This document shows, one piece after another, positions 1 to 7,523 of a stretch of 8,835 nt of DNA; within the stretch, counting starts at the first letter, position 1; every line of letters starts with the position of its first letter. Below the pieces are notes generated by a model. That model ran no database searches and was not told the DNA's origin. It saw nothing but the letters and a program-made list of their open reading frames with translations. The DNA comes from Shewanella sp. (GTDB lineage Bacteria; Pseudomonadota; Gammaproteobacteria; Enterobacterales; Shewanellaceae): NCBI GenBank assembly GCA_004195335.1, contig SDWK01000759.1:1-8835 (forward strand), read 5' to 3'. Both the position numbers and the translations under genes were made by a program.

Positions 1-19
1 AGATGTGTATAAGAGACAG
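1..19. other. Nextera/Tn5 mosaic-end adapter (library artefact)
   Basis: The first 19 bases, AGATGTGTATAAGAGACAG, match exactly the transposon mosaic end used in Nextera (Tn5) library preparation. A perfect 19-base match at the very first base of the window is best explained by untrimmed adapter at a contig end. It is not part of the genome. It adds an in-frame ATG at position 3 to the lptC remnant, so an automatic gene caller could extend the partial gene to a false N-terminus. Confidence 0.95.
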
Positions 20-155
20 GATTATGACATCCGATCGCGATATCTATATCACAGGTAATGATTTTATAATCAAAGGTGTAGGGCTATACGCAGACCTTAA
101 TGCTCAAAGTGTGCAATTAACCAGTCAGGTTGAAGGAATATATGAAGCAAAATAA
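20..155 (+). CDS. lptC: LPS export protein LptC, 3' end only
   Basis: This is the C-terminal 44 codons or so of an open frame that ends at TAA 153-155; the 5' part lies outside the window. LptC is a bitopic inner-membrane protein whose periplasmic beta-jellyroll receives lipopolysaccharide from LptB2FG and passes it to LptA. The visible residues (MTSDRDIYITGND, GVGLYADLNAQ, EGIYEAK) resemble the last beta-strands of the jellyroll. The identification rests mainly on position, directly upstream of and overlapping lptA by 14 bases, as in the conserved lptC-lptA-lptB order. The in-frame ATG at position 3 is adapter and must not be used as a start. Confidence 0.85.
132..137 (+). promoter_or_regulatory. 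Ribosome binding site of lptA
   Basis: GAAGGA lies 4 bases before the ATG at 142. It supports that ATG over the in-frame TTG at 130, which would put the Shine-Dalgarno inside the coding region and add four residues before an otherwise standard signal peptide. Confidence 0.6.
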
Positions 156-729
156 TTTACTCATCATTGCCTTATTATCACTAATTAGTTTTAGCAGTAT
201 GGCCAAACTGGACGATCTGAAGCAAGAAGTTAAGATCTCTGCCGCCAGCCAGGAAGCGGATATAAAAAATAACCAGATCATCTTCAACGGCCCCGTCGAG
301 GTGACCCAAGGTTCAGTTAAGATCTTAGCCGATGAGCTCAGAGCATTCTCTAAAGAGGCTGGCGGCGGAAAGATACTGGTTGCAACGGGAAACCCTGCCA
401 CCTATTCACAGATAATGGAAGATGGTCGCCCGGCATCAGCGAGTGCTAAGGAGATACGCTACGAACTCTCGACTCGAACCTTAACCCTTATCGGGAATGC
501 CACTTTGGAACAGGCTGGCAGTCAAGTCACGGGCAATCAAATCCGTTACAACATCGCTAAGCAACAACTCATTGCAGAGAGTTCTGGCAACGATAGAGTG
601 ATCACCATCATTCAACCTGAAAACTATCAGGAAGAAACACAACCAGAGCCAAAAACACCAACAGATAAGCCTGAGATGAATGAAGAGAGTCAGCCAGAGA
701 ATGCGCCGATTAAGCAGGAGATAAAATGA
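142..729 (+). CDS. lptA: LPS transport periplasmic protein LptA
   Basis: LptA forms the beta-jellyroll bridge that carries lipopolysaccharide across the periplasm between LptC in the inner membrane and LptD in the outer membrane. The protein is 195 aa from ATG 142. Residues 1-21 are a Sec signal peptide (K2, hydrophobic [12 protein letters not shown], predicted cut after S-M-A). Residues about 25-157 carry the OstA/LptA pattern, including [56 protein letters not shown] and [12 protein letters not shown]. Residues about 158-195 are a Pro/Glu/Gln-rich tail, probably disordered. The gene overlaps lptC by 14 bases and lptB by ATGA, so the three are probably cotranscribed and translationally coupled. 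Confidence 0.95.
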   Translation: MKQNNLLIIALLSLISFSSMAKLDDLKQEVKISAASQEADIKNNQIIFNGPVEVTQGSVKILADELRAFSKEAGGGKILVATGNPATYSQIMEDGRPASASAKEIRYELSTRTLTLIGNATLEQAGSQVTGNQIRYNIAKQQLIAESSGNDRVITIIQPENYQEETQPEPKTPTDKPEMNEESQPENAPIKQEIK

Positions 730-1457
730 GCGAGATGACGCTAAAGGCCGTTAACCTTGCCAAGAGCTATAAGAGTCGTGCCGTCGTACAAGATGTAAGT
801 CTCACAGTCAAAACCGGACAAATCGTCGGCCTATTAGGGCCCAATGGCGCTGGGAAAACCACCACTTTTTACATGGTCGTCGGCCTAGTGCAGAGCGATA
901 AAGGACGTATCTTTATCGACGAGGATGATTTGACCTTAGATCCTATGCACCTTCGTGCCAGAAAAGGGATAGGTTATTTACCTCAAGAAGCCAGTATTTT
1001 CCGTAAACTCTCGGTCAGAGATAACATCATGGCGGTATTACAGACCCGCTCAGAGATGAGTAACAATGAACGCGAAGAGCAGCTTGAGCACCTGTTAGAG
1101 GAGTTTCATATCACTCATATCAGAGACAGTCAGGGTATGGCGCTGTCTGGTGGTGAACGTCGACGCGTTGAAATTGCACGAGCATTAGCGGCAAATCCAA
1201 AATTTATCTTACTCGATGAACCCTTTGCAGGTGTCGATCCGATTTCTGTTATCGATATAAAAAAAATCATCTTACAGCTCAAAAGCCGGGGGCTCGGCGT
1301 ATTGATCACAGACCATAATGTTCGTGAAACCTTGGACGTTTGTGAACGCGCCTATATCGTGAGTCACGGAAACTTAATCGCTGAAGGCACACCCGCCGAA
1401 ATCTTAGACAATCAGCAGGTCCGGGCTGTGTACTTAGGTGAACAATTCAAGCTATAG
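726..1457 (+). CDS. lptB: LPS export ABC transporter ATPase LptB
   Basis: LptB is the cytoplasmic ATPase dimer that powers lipopolysaccharide extraction by LptFG. The 243 aa length is normal for the family. Visible ABC motifs are Walker A GPNGAGKT (38-45), Q-loop Gln87 in YLPQEASIF, signature [15 protein letters not shown] (140-154), Walker B FILLDEP with catalytic Glu165, D-loop GVDP, and H-loop His197 in TDHN. The [13 protein letters not shown] stretch and the signature are typical of LptB rather than of amino-acid ABC ATPases. The start ATG 726 overlaps the lptA stop as ATGA, with AGGAG at 716-720 five bases upstream. lptF and lptG are not in the window; in gammaproteobacteria they usually lie elsewhere. 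Confidence 0.98.
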   Translation: MSEMTLKAVNLAKSYKSRAVVQDVSLTVKTGQIVGLLGPNGAGKTTTFYMVVGLVQSDKGRIFIDEDDLTLDPMHLRARKGIGYLPQEASIFRKLSVRDNIMAVLQTRSEMSNNEREEQLEHLLEEFHITHIRDSQGMALSGGERRRVEIARALAANPKFILLDEPFAGVDPISVIDIKKIILQLKSRGLGVLITDHNVRETLDVCERAYIVSHGNLIAEGTPAEILDNQQVRAVYLGEQFKL

Positions 1458-1522
1458 TTAATCTATAGAATCGATTTCCAAGTTACAAATTCATCAAAGT
1501 TCGCAAACAGATAGCGAGCCAA

Positions 1523-1539
1523 GGGGTCAGAGAAACCCC
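1523..1539 (+). other. Short hairpin between lptB and rpoN
   Basis: GGGGT (1523-1527) can pair with ACCCC (1535-1539) around a 7-base loop. The stem is short and is followed by AATAATAATTT, not a clean T-run, so it is not a convincing intrinsic terminator. It is the only stem I see in the 140-base lptB-rpoN gap. It could cause attenuation or processing that separates lpt from rpoN expression, or it may be chance. Confidence 0.25.
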
Positions 1540-1597
1540 AATAATAATTTAGCAGGCTTTCTCATTTTATAATTACAAGATAAGGGAATAGCGGTAG

Positions 1598-3091
1598 ATG
1601 AAAGCGTCACTCCAGCTCAGAATGGGTCAGCAGTTAACCATGACACCACAGCTGCAACAGGCAATACGCCTATTGCAGCTTTCGTCGCTGGAGCTGCAAC
1701 AAGAGATCCAACAAGCATTAGACTCCAACCCACTACTTGAGTTGGATGAAGAGCAAGTTGATGCAGAACCCGTTAATAGTGATAGTAAAGCCAGTGATGA
1801 GCCAGAGTACAATGCCGCTGCGGAAGGTGATACCGATAACGAAGGCCCCGTAGATAGCTCAGCCGTCGAGACATCAGACGCACTGACTCAAGACTCCATG
1901 CCAGAAGATCTTCCCATGGATACGACCTGGGACGAAGTTTATACTGCGGGCTCAAACTCCAGTTCAGGGGGAACGCGAGAAGATGACATGCCCTTTCAAG
2001 GTGAAACCAGCGAAGGCTTGTATGAACACCTTGAATGGCAAAAAAACCTCACCCCTTTCTCCGATAATGATCTGGCCATCGCCACCGCCATTATTGACGC
2101 CATCGACGAGCGTGGATACCTGACCCAAACTGTCGACGATATCCTTGAGGCAATGGGCGACCCTGAAATTGAACTGGATGAAATTGAAGCCGTACTCAAG
2201 CGTGTTCAACACTTCGACCCTATTGGTATTGCGGCGCGAGATCTCAGTGAATGCCTCTCGATTCAGCTCGCCCAATATGCCGACACCACTCCCCATATCG
2301 ACAATGCCAGACTCTTGATCAAAGAGCATTTAGACCTGATTGCCGGACGTGACTTCCGTCAGCTAATGCGCAAGACTAAACTGAAAGAAGATGATCTTAG
2401 AGAAGCCATCGCACTAATCCAAACACTTAACCCTCGACCAGGATTGGCTATTACCCCTGGGCGAGATGAGTATGTGATCCCTGACGTGACAGTGACCAAA
2501 AAGAAAGGTCGATGGGTCGTGGAGCTAAATCCGGATTATATGCCTAAGATTAATGTCAATCAGCACTATGCTTCGATGGCAAGAAGTACAAAAAATCAAG
2601 CCGATGGACAATATATCCGTGGCCATCTACAAGAAGCAAAGTGGTTTATTAAGAGCCTGGAAAGTCGCAATGAGACGTTACTGAAAGTCTCTAACTGCAT
2701 CGTTAAATTTCAACAAGGTTTCTTCGAGTACGGTGAAGAAGCGATGAAGCCTATGGTACTGAACGACATTGCCGAAGTGGTTGAAATGCATGAATCGACC
2801 ATTTCACGTGTCACGACACAGAAGTATATGCATACCCCCAGAGGGATATTTGAATTAAAATACTTCTTCTCCAGTCATGTCGGTACAGATGATGGTGGAG
2901 AATGTTCATCGACTGCGATACGCGCTTTCATTAAGAAGTTGATCGCAGCAGAAAACCAGAAGAAGCCCTTGAGTGACAGTAAAATGGCCACGCTGCTGGG
3001 AGAACAAGGGATAAAAGTGGCGAGGCGAACGATTGCCAAATATCGTGAAGCTCTGCTCATCCCCCCATCGAATCAGCGTAAGAGTTTATAA
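1598..3091 (+). CDS. rpoN: RNA polymerase sigma-54 factor RpoN
   Basis: RpoN directs RNA polymerase to -24/-12 promoters that need AAA+ activators, for nitrogen, flagellar and stress genes. The protein is 497 aa, slightly longer than E. coli (477), with the extra length in the acidic linker. Region I (1-48) is the Gln/Leu-rich activator-response domain, with [19 protein letters not shown] and [18 protein letters not shown]. Region II (about 49-135) is acidic and poorly conserved. Region III holds the core-binding part (about 140-330), the helix-turn-helix (about 388-410, [21 protein letters not shown]) and the RpoN box [12 protein letters not shown] (475-486), which reads the -24 element. An AAGGGA at 1582-1587 is a modest ribosome binding site, ten bases from the ATG. 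The gene is complete and shows no missing motif. Confidence 0.98.
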   Translation: MKASLQLRMGQQLTMTPQLQQAIRLLQLSSLELQQEIQQALDSNPLLELDEEQVDAEPVNSDSKASDEPEYNAAAEGDTDNEGPVDSSAVETSDALTQDSMPEDLPMDTTWDEVYTAGSNSSSGGTREDDMPFQGETSEGLYEHLEWQKNLTPFSDNDLAIATAIIDAIDERGYLTQTVDDILEAMGDPEIELDEIEAVLKRVQHFDPIGIAARDLSECLSIQLAQYADTTPHIDNARLLIKEHLDLIAGRDFRQLMRKTKLKEDDLREAIALIQTLNPRPGLAITPGRDEYVIPDVTVTKKKGRWVVELNPDYMPKINVNQHYASMARSTKNQADGQYIRGHLQEAKWFIKSLESRNETLLKVSNCIVKFQQGFFEYGEEAMKPMVLNDIAEVVEMHESTISRVTTQKYMHTPRGIFELKYFFSSHVGTDDGGECSSTAIRAFIKKLIAAENQKKPLSDSKMATLLGEQGIKVARRTIAKYREALLIPPSNQRKSL

Positions 3092-3143
3092 AGCGTTATT
3101 GAGGTCATAAGCAAGAGTTAGTTTACATAACACAATCGGAAAC

Positions 3144-3150
3144 GGAGGAG
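3144..3150 (+). promoter_or_regulatory. Strong ribosome binding site of hpf
   Basis: GGAGGAG, a near-perfect Shine-Dalgarno, lies seven bases before the hpf ATG at 3158. It is the strongest site in the rpoN-to-ptsO cluster, in contrast to the weak sites of ptsN, rapZ and ptsO, and suggests hpf is translated independently at a high rate. Confidence 0.7.
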
Positions 3151-3157
3151 TAATTCT

Positions 3158-3445
3158 ATGCAAATAAACCTAACAGGGCATCACATTGAAATTACAACAT
3201 CACTACGTCAATACGTTGAAGAAAAGTTTACTAAGCTTGAACGACATTTCGATCAGATCAATAATGTGCACGTTATTTTAAATGTTCAAAAAATGCAGCA
3301 AAAAGCAGAAGCAAAACTCCATCTTTCCGGTGGTGAGGTGTTTGCAACATCTGAAAGTGCAGACATGTATGCCGCCATCGACTCCCTGATTGATAAGCTA
3401 GACCGTCAGGTTATTAAACACAAAGAGAAGTTAATAAAACATTAA
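3158..3445 (+). CDS. hpf: Ribosome hibernation promoting factor, short form
   Basis: Short HPF (YhbH type) binds the 30S decoding region of idle ribosomes and, with RMF, stabilises 100S dimers in stationary phase. The 95 aa length equals that of E. coli HPF, and there is no C-terminal dimerisation domain as in long HPF. Recognisable blocks are MQINLTGHHIEIT, LRQYVEEKFTKLERHFDQI, LHLSGGEVFA and DMYAAIDSLIDKLDRQVIKHKEKL, matching the beta-alpha-beta-beta-beta-alpha fold, with Lys-rich helices that contact 16S rRNA. It sits between rpoN and ptsN as in many gammaproteobacteria. The 66-base upstream gap may hold a promoter, but I could not identify one firmly. Confidence 0.96.
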   Translation: MQINLTGHHIEITTSLRQYVEEKFTKLERHFDQINNVHVILNVQKMQQKAEAKLHLSGGEVFATSESADMYAAIDSLIDKLDRQVIKHKEKLIKH

Positions 3446-3447
3446 TA

Positions 3448-3891
3448 ATGGAACTTAGTAAGATCCTGCAACCGGAGTGCACAACCTGCGCCACTCCGGG
3501 CAGCAAGAAAAAGGTACTGGAACTTATCAGCGATCTTGCAGCTGTCCAGTACCCGACCCTGACCTCTCAAGAAATATTTGAAAGCCTTTTGGCTAGAGAG
3601 AAAATGGGCAGCACAGGTATAGGTAATGGTATAGCGATTCCTCACGGAAGGCTAACCAATATAAATCAACCAGTTGCTGTACTAATCAAGTGTGAAGAGC
3701 CTATTGCTTTCGACTCGATTGATAAACAGCCGGTAGACATACTATTTGCGCTATTGGTGCCAGCAGATCAATGTGAGCAGCATTTAAGTACTCTTTCTGC
3801 CATGGCCGAGAAACTCAATGACAAAATGATATTAAAGCAGTTGCGAAAAACACATGATGAATCAGAACTCTATCAGGTAATTACTCAATGA
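3448..3891 (+). CDS. ptsN: Nitrogen-PTS EIIA component PtsN
   Basis: PtsN (EIIA-Ntr) is the last phosphoryl acceptor of the PtsP-PtsO-PtsN chain. It regulates targets, in enterobacteria notably potassium transport (TrkA, KdpD), according to its phosphorylation state. The 147 aa protein is a single EIIA mannitol/Ntr domain. The phosphorylatable His66 lies in the diagnostic block [19 protein letters not shown], and a second block [21 protein letters not shown] is also typical. Relative to E. coli (163 aa) it lacks part of the N- and C-terminal extensions. The start is 2 bases after the hpf stop. The nearest purine run, AGAGAAG at 3424-3430, is about 17 bases away, so translation probably depends on coupling to hpf. 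It overlaps rapZ by ATGA. Confidence 0.96.
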   Translation: MELSKILQPECTTCATPGSKKKVLELISDLAAVQYPTLTSQEIFESLLAREKMGSTGIGNGIAIPHGRLTNINQPVAVLIKCEEPIAFDSIDKQPVDILFALLVPADQCEQHLSTLSAMAEKLNDKMILKQLRKTHDESELYQVITQ

Positions 3892-4736
3892 AACTGGTTA
3901 TGGTATCCGGTCGGTCCGGATCAGGAAAATCTGTCGCCCTCAGGGTTTTAGAGGATCTTGGATACTATTGTGTCGATAACTTACCTCTGCCGCTTATGGA
4001 CTCATTACTCGATCAACTTAAAGGCAGTACTGAACTGGTTGCCATTAGTGTCGACGTTCGTAACATGCCTGAACAGGAAAAAGAGCTCGAAAAACAACTT
4101 TCCAATCTGCCTGAAGGTACAGAATTACTCAGTTTTTTTCTCAACTCTTCCGATGAAGTGCTGCTGAAACGATACAGCGAAACCCGCCGACTCCATCCGC
4201 TATCGAGAAGTAAAACGTCTTTGAAAGAAGCGATTGAGCATGAAAGGTTGCTGCTCGAACCCGTTTCCAAGCTAGTCGATCACTATATCGATACCTCAAA
4301 CCTCAATATCTACGACCTGAGTAATCAGGTTCGAGAGATTTTATTGGGCACTGTCGATAAAGAACTCGTCATTAATTTTGAATCTTTCGGCTTCAAATAC
4401 GGTATGCCTTCCGAAGCCGACTTTATGTTCGACGTTCGCTTTCTCCCCAACCCACATTGGGAACCAGAATTAAGACCGATGACGGGGCTCGATGAACCAG
4501 TACAGTTGTTCCTCAGCCAACAGCCAATGGTCAATAAATTCATTTGGCAAATTGAAAACCTGCTAGAAACATGGCTGCCGCATCTTGAACGAAATAACCG
4601 TAGCTACCTGACTATCGCCATAGGCTGTACTGGCGGACAACATAGATCGGTCTATGTTACCGACCAATTAGCAAAACTGTTCAGCAATAGCAAACATATG
4701 GTTAAAGCCCGTCATCGTGAACTGAGTAATGCCTAA
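3888..4736 (+). CDS. rapZ: RNase adapter / P-loop protein RapZ
   Basis: In E. coli RapZ binds the small RNAs GlmZ and GlmY, presents GlmZ to RNase E and so sets glucosamine-6-phosphate synthase level. The 282 aa protein has an N-terminal kinase-like P-loop domain with Walker A GRSGSGKS (8-15), the VDNLP block (29-33) and RRLHPL (100-105). The conserved C-terminal domain has [41 protein letters not shown] (243-257) and KARHREL (273-279). The protein ends in LSNA, whereas E. coli RapZ, as I recall it, ends in a basic LEKRKP tail needed for RNA binding. Its start overlaps ptsN by ATGA and its end overlaps ptsO by 8 bases. The RNA targets in this organism are unknown. Confidence 0.96.
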   Translation: MKLVMVSGRSGSGKSVALRVLEDLGYYCVDNLPLPLMDSLLDQLKGSTELVAISVDVRNMPEQEKELEKQLSNLPEGTELLSFFLNSSDEVLLKRYSETRRLHPLSRSKTSLKEAIEHERLLLEPVSKLVDHYIDTSNLNIYDLSNQVREILLGTVDKELVINFESFGFKYGMPSEADFMFDVRFLPNPHWEPELRPMTGLDEPVQLFLSQQPMVNKFIWQIENLLETWLPHLERNNRSYLTIAIGCTGGQHRSVYVTDQLAKLFSNSKHMVKARHRELSNA

Positions 4737-5004
4737 ATTGGAACGCCGGGTTACCATCTGTAACAAGCTAGGTTTACATGCTCGTGCAGCCACCAAACTC
4801 GCCATATTGGCATCTGAGTTTGATGCTCAGATCACGATAGTTCAAGGTGATAAAAAAGCGTCAGCGGCCAGTGTGCTAGGATTACTCATGCTCGAAAGCG
4901 GCATAGGAAAAACCATCACGCTACTCGGAGAGGGTAAAGACGCGAATGCCGCACTCGACGCTATCTGTGCCCTCATCGATGCAAAATTTGATGAGGCGAG
5001 TTAA
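4729..5004 (+). CDS. ptsO: Nitrogen-PTS HPr-like phosphocarrier PtsO (NPr)
   Basis: NPr accepts phosphate from PtsP (EI-Ntr) and passes it to PtsN. The 91 aa protein is one HPr fold. The active His17 lies in [14 protein letters not shown]. The usual HPr 'HARPA' is 'HARAA' here, a substitution I believe is common among NPr proteins. The second conserved block [17 protein letters not shown] corresponds to the HPr Ser46 helix. The acidic end (KFDEAS) resembles E. coli NPr. The ATG lies 8 bases inside rapZ with only a weak purine stretch (GTGAACTGAG) before it, which suggests coupled translation. ptsP is not in this window, as expected because it is usually unlinked. Confidence 0.95.
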   Translation: MPKLERRVTICNKLGLHARAATKLAILASEFDAQITIVQGDKKASAASVLGLLMLESGIGKTITLLGEGKDANAALDAICALIDAKFDEAS

Positions 5005-5094
5005 TCGTCCGAGTCTCATTTTCGCAACAATAGACAGATAATATATCTAAGCGTCTGATTTTATCTCTTTTCACACATGACACAAATACACTCT

Positions 5095-5106
5095 AAGGGA
5101 GGGAAG
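5095..5106 (+). promoter_or_regulatory. Strong ribosome binding site of mgtE
   Basis: AAGGGAGGGAAG lies just before the ATG at 5109 and contains a GGAGG core. The 104-base gap from ptsO and this strong site suggest mgtE is translated independently of ptsO. I see no clear hairpin terminator in the gap, so readthrough from the rpoN cluster remains possible. An AT-rich stretch around 5037-5047 could be a -10 region, but no good -35 accompanies it. Confidence 0.6.
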
Positions 5107-5108
5107 CG

Positions 5109-6473
5109 ATGCCAGTTGAAGTACTCGACAACGAACTCACAGATCAGCGTTTAAATCAGCTAACGCAAGCGCTTGGTAGTGGCATGTTCGTTCATGTTCG
5201 CAGTATGCTTCATGATATGGCCGCTTCAGATGTCGCCTTTATTCTCGAGTCTTCTCCTCCCAGAACCCGCCAAGTATTGTGGCAACTGATAGATCAAGAT
5301 CATACCGGTGAAATCCTTGATGAGTTGGGTGAAGAACTCAAAGACAACCTTATCAAGCAGATGAGCCCGGAAAGAGTCGCAAAAGCTGCGGCACGCATGG
5401 ATACCGATGACCTCGCGTATATCCTGCGAAGTCTGCCTGATAGTGTGTTTAATCAAGTACTGCAGTCAATGACCAGCCAGGACAGAATCAGGGTCGAACA
5501 GGCTCTCTCCTATCCTGATGATACTGCAGGCAGTATCATGAATACCGATACAGTCACACTGCGCCCCGATGTCAATATTGATGTGATCTTACGATACCTG
5601 AGGATCAGAGGGGAACTGCCTGAGGCGACCGATACCCTCTATGTCGTCGACAAGAATGACAGTTTTCTCGGTGGTGTCAGACTATCAGATCTTCTCACCT
5701 GCGATCCCAACTCCTCTGTAAGAGATATTATGGTATCAAAGCTTGAAGGCATTCCGGTAGGCATGTCTGACAGTGAAGTGGCACAACTGTTTGAACGCCA
5801 TGACTGGATATCGGCGCCGGTTATCGGTGATGATAATCGCTTGCTGGGCCGTATCACAATCGATGATGTCGTCGACGTCATCAGAGAAGATGCAGAGCAT
5901 TCCATGATGGGGATGGCGGGTATGGACGATGACGCAGATACTTTCGGCCCCGTAATAAAAAGTACGCTACAGCGCTCGCTATGGTTAACGTTCAACCTGT
6001 TCGCCGCGCTGTTAGCCGCCTCCGTAAGCAATATGTTCGAAGGCACATTAGAGCAGTTCGCTACCATTGCTATTTTAATGACCATAGTGCCGAGCATGGG
6101 TGGCGTTGCCGGTAATCAGACATTAGCCCTGGTGATTCGTGGTATCGCACTGGGACAGATTGGCCAAAGTAACTCGCGCTGGTTAATCGGTAAAGAGCTT
6201 GCCATCGGCTTCCTTAATGGTGTGCTTTGGTCTATTTTAGTCTTTCTGGCGATATGGTTATGGAAAGGTGATCTTGCGCTTGGTGGACTCATTGGTGGTG
6301 CGATGCTGATTAACATGACGGTCGCTGGCTTTGCCGGAGCAAGTATCCCGTTACTCCTAAAGAAGATGAATATCGATCCTGCTCTTGCCGGAGGAATGGT
6401 GCTAACAACAGTCACCGACGTTATCGGCCTGTTTGCCTTCTTAGGCTTAGCCACACTTTTCCTACTTAATTAA
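5109..6473 (+). CDS. mgtE: Magnesium transporter MgtE
   Basis: MgtE is a homodimeric inner-membrane Mg2+ channel whose cytoplasmic part senses Mg2+ and closes the pore when internal Mg2+ is sufficient. The 454 aa length is typical. Residues about 10-132 are the helical MgtE N domain. Residues about 135-262 are a CBS pair, with PDDTAGSIMNTD at its start and RITIDDVVDVIRED at its end. The connecting plug helix is about 263-285, and five transmembrane helices follow. The pore block VPSMGGVAGNQTLALVIRG spans 327-345, and Asp437 in TVTDVIG matches the Asp that binds Mg2+ in the Thermus channel pore. An acidic stretch (MDDDAD) lies just before the membrane part. No riboswitch is visible upstream. 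Confidence 0.96.
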   Translation: MPVEVLDNELTDQRLNQLTQALGSGMFVHVRSMLHDMAASDVAFILESSPPRTRQVLWQLIDQDHTGEILDELGEELKDNLIKQMSPERVAKAAARMDTDDLAYILRSLPDSVFNQVLQSMTSQDRIRVEQALSYPDDTAGSIMNTDTVTLRPDVNIDVILRYLRIRGELPEATDTLYVVDKNDSFLGGVRLSDLLTCDPNSSVRDIMVSKLEGIPVGMSDSEVAQLFERHDWISAPVIGDDNRLLGRITIDDVVDVIREDAEHSMMGMAGMDDDADTFGPVIKSTLQRSLWLTFNLFAALLAASVSNMFEGTLEQFATIAILMTIVPSMGGVAGNQTLALVIRGIALGQIGQSNSRWLIGKELAIGFLNGVLWSILVFLAIWLWKGDLALGGLIGGAMLINMTVAGFAGASIPLLLKKMNIDPALAGGMVLTTVTDVIGLFAFLGLATLFLLN

Positions 6474-6498
6474 CAGATGCTTACGATTTTTTGTAGAC

Positions 6499-6527
6499 TA
6501 GCCCCTAAGCGGTAAACTTACGGGCTA
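6499..6527. terminator. Imperfect hairpin between convergent mgtE and modA-like gene
   Basis: TAGCCC (6499-6504) pairs with GGGCTA (6522-6527), and inside it TAAG (6506-6509) pairs with CTTA (6517-6520), separated by one C-C mismatch and closing on the 7-base loop CGGTAAA. It sits 25 bases after the mgtE stop and 32 bases past the stop of the facing gene. No T-run follows on either strand; the TTTTTT at 6487-6492 lies before the stem on the plus strand. It may block transcription from both sides weakly, but it is not a standard intrinsic terminator. Confidence 0.3.
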
Positions 6528-6558
6528 AACTTTGGTGGAATAAAGCGAGTCCATTAAA

Positions 6559-7365
6559 CTATGGCAGTAATGGCACATCGAACCCGTAACCCGCCAGGAT
6601 CTGTTGCCCCTCTTCAGAGAGAATATACAGTGCTAAATCAGCTGCTTCACTCTCACCACCATTTAGTACCATAAGGCCATAATTAGCGCCAACTGAGATT
6701 GCCTCAGGAACCGAAATAATCTGTAATCCCGGTACCTCTTTCTTAGCTAAAACGGCATTGGTACAATAAGTAAGAAAGATATCCGCACGCTTATTTTCCA
6801 TTACCCAGCCATAAGGGTTTCTCCCTTCGGGGGCTTTAGCACTGTCTGGACCGCCGGTAAGCTTAAGCGCCTTTGCCTCCAGACGTGAAGTCGCGCCGAT
6901 AGAGAGTTTGTCAGCCTTAGCGAACAACTTCCAGGCGTAATCCCCAGCTGGGTCGGCCTTTGGTGTAGAGGTCCCCACTCTGACTTGTGGGTCGAGCATT
7001 TTATCCAATAGTGTCACGCTATCAACCTCAACCTCTGGCTGGGCGATAGCACATAATTTATTGCGGGCAAACAAGACAACCGGACCACCTTTTCCCGCCC
7101 CTCTCAAGGCTAGGGGATGTTTCATGTTTGCCGAAGCATACACATCGACATGCTCACCCTGTTCGATACGTTTTCTTAATAATCCCGATGGGGCAAACTG
7201 AGCCTCGACCTCAAGGGTCGTCGTTTTCTGGTATTCGCCAATCAGCTCAGTCATCGCAGACTTTAAACTTCCCGCAGCCCTGAACTCTATCGGAGCACAG
7301 TTAACCATCAATGGTGTCAAGAGCAGTGTGGTCGCTATCCACTTATTCATCTTAATTTTCATCAT
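6559..7365 (-). CDS. modA: ModA-family molybdate-type periplasmic binding protein
   Basis: This is a type II periplasmic binding protein of the ModA/WtpA class, which captures molybdate, tungstate or similar oxyanions for an ABC importer. It is 268 aa from ATG 7365, with an N-terminal Sec signal (K-rich start, hydrophobic ATTLLLTPLMV, cut probably after NCA at 24). Positions matching the ModA oxyanion site appear as Ser33 (AAGSLKSAM), Ser60 (APSGLLRKRI), Ala140 (DPAGDYAW) and Tyr200 (LTYCTNAV). Residues about 171-187 (GGPDSAKAPEGRNPYGW) look like an insert relative to E. coli ModA. No modB or modC is adjacent, so the exact ligand and partner are unknown. The start is ambiguous: GTG 7368, ATG 7365, ATG 7362 and ATG 7350 are all in frame and none has a clear ribosome binding site. 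Confidence 0.85.
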   Translation of the reverse strand: MMKIKMNKWIATTLLLTPLMVNCAPIEFRAAGSLKSAMTELIGEYQKTTTLEVEAQFAPSGLLRKRIEQGEHVDVYASANMKHPLALRGAGKGGPVVLFARNKLCAIAQPEVEVDSVTLLDKMLDPQVRVGTSTPKADPAGDYAWKLFAKADKLSIGATSRLEAKALKLTGGPDSAKAPEGRNPYGWVMENKRADIFLTYCTNAVLAKKEVPGLQIISVPEAISVGANYGLMVLNGGESEAADLALYILSEEGQQILAGYGFDVPLLP

Positions 7366-7523
7366 CACTATTTATTTCAAACCCAAAAAGCTATCAAGCC
7401 ATAACGGCCTGCCCGTCACAATAGTCGATGAGTTTGACTTGTTCTAACTGAGAATTACCTCTCCAACTAGCCACAAGGCCGCGACAAAATGTCCTATTCC
7501 TCAAGCTTTTATGAAGCAGGCAT

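Noticed and set aside
3099..3127. TTGAGG as a possible -35 with TACATA or TTACAT as a -10 upstream of hpf
   Set aside because: Only three of six -10 positions match at any acceptable spacing, so I did not annotate a promoter.
5639..6097. Minus-strand open frame of 152 codons inside mgtE
   Set aside because: It is fully antisense to conserved MgtE coding sequence, has no recognisable domain, and is Ser-rich in the way shadow frames often are.
7390..7406. CGTTAT...GATAGC on the minus strand upstream of the modA-like gene, partly like half-sites of a ModE operator
   Set aside because: The two halves are not a proper inverted repeat and the spacing does not fit the known ModE palindrome; the match is too weak to call an operator.
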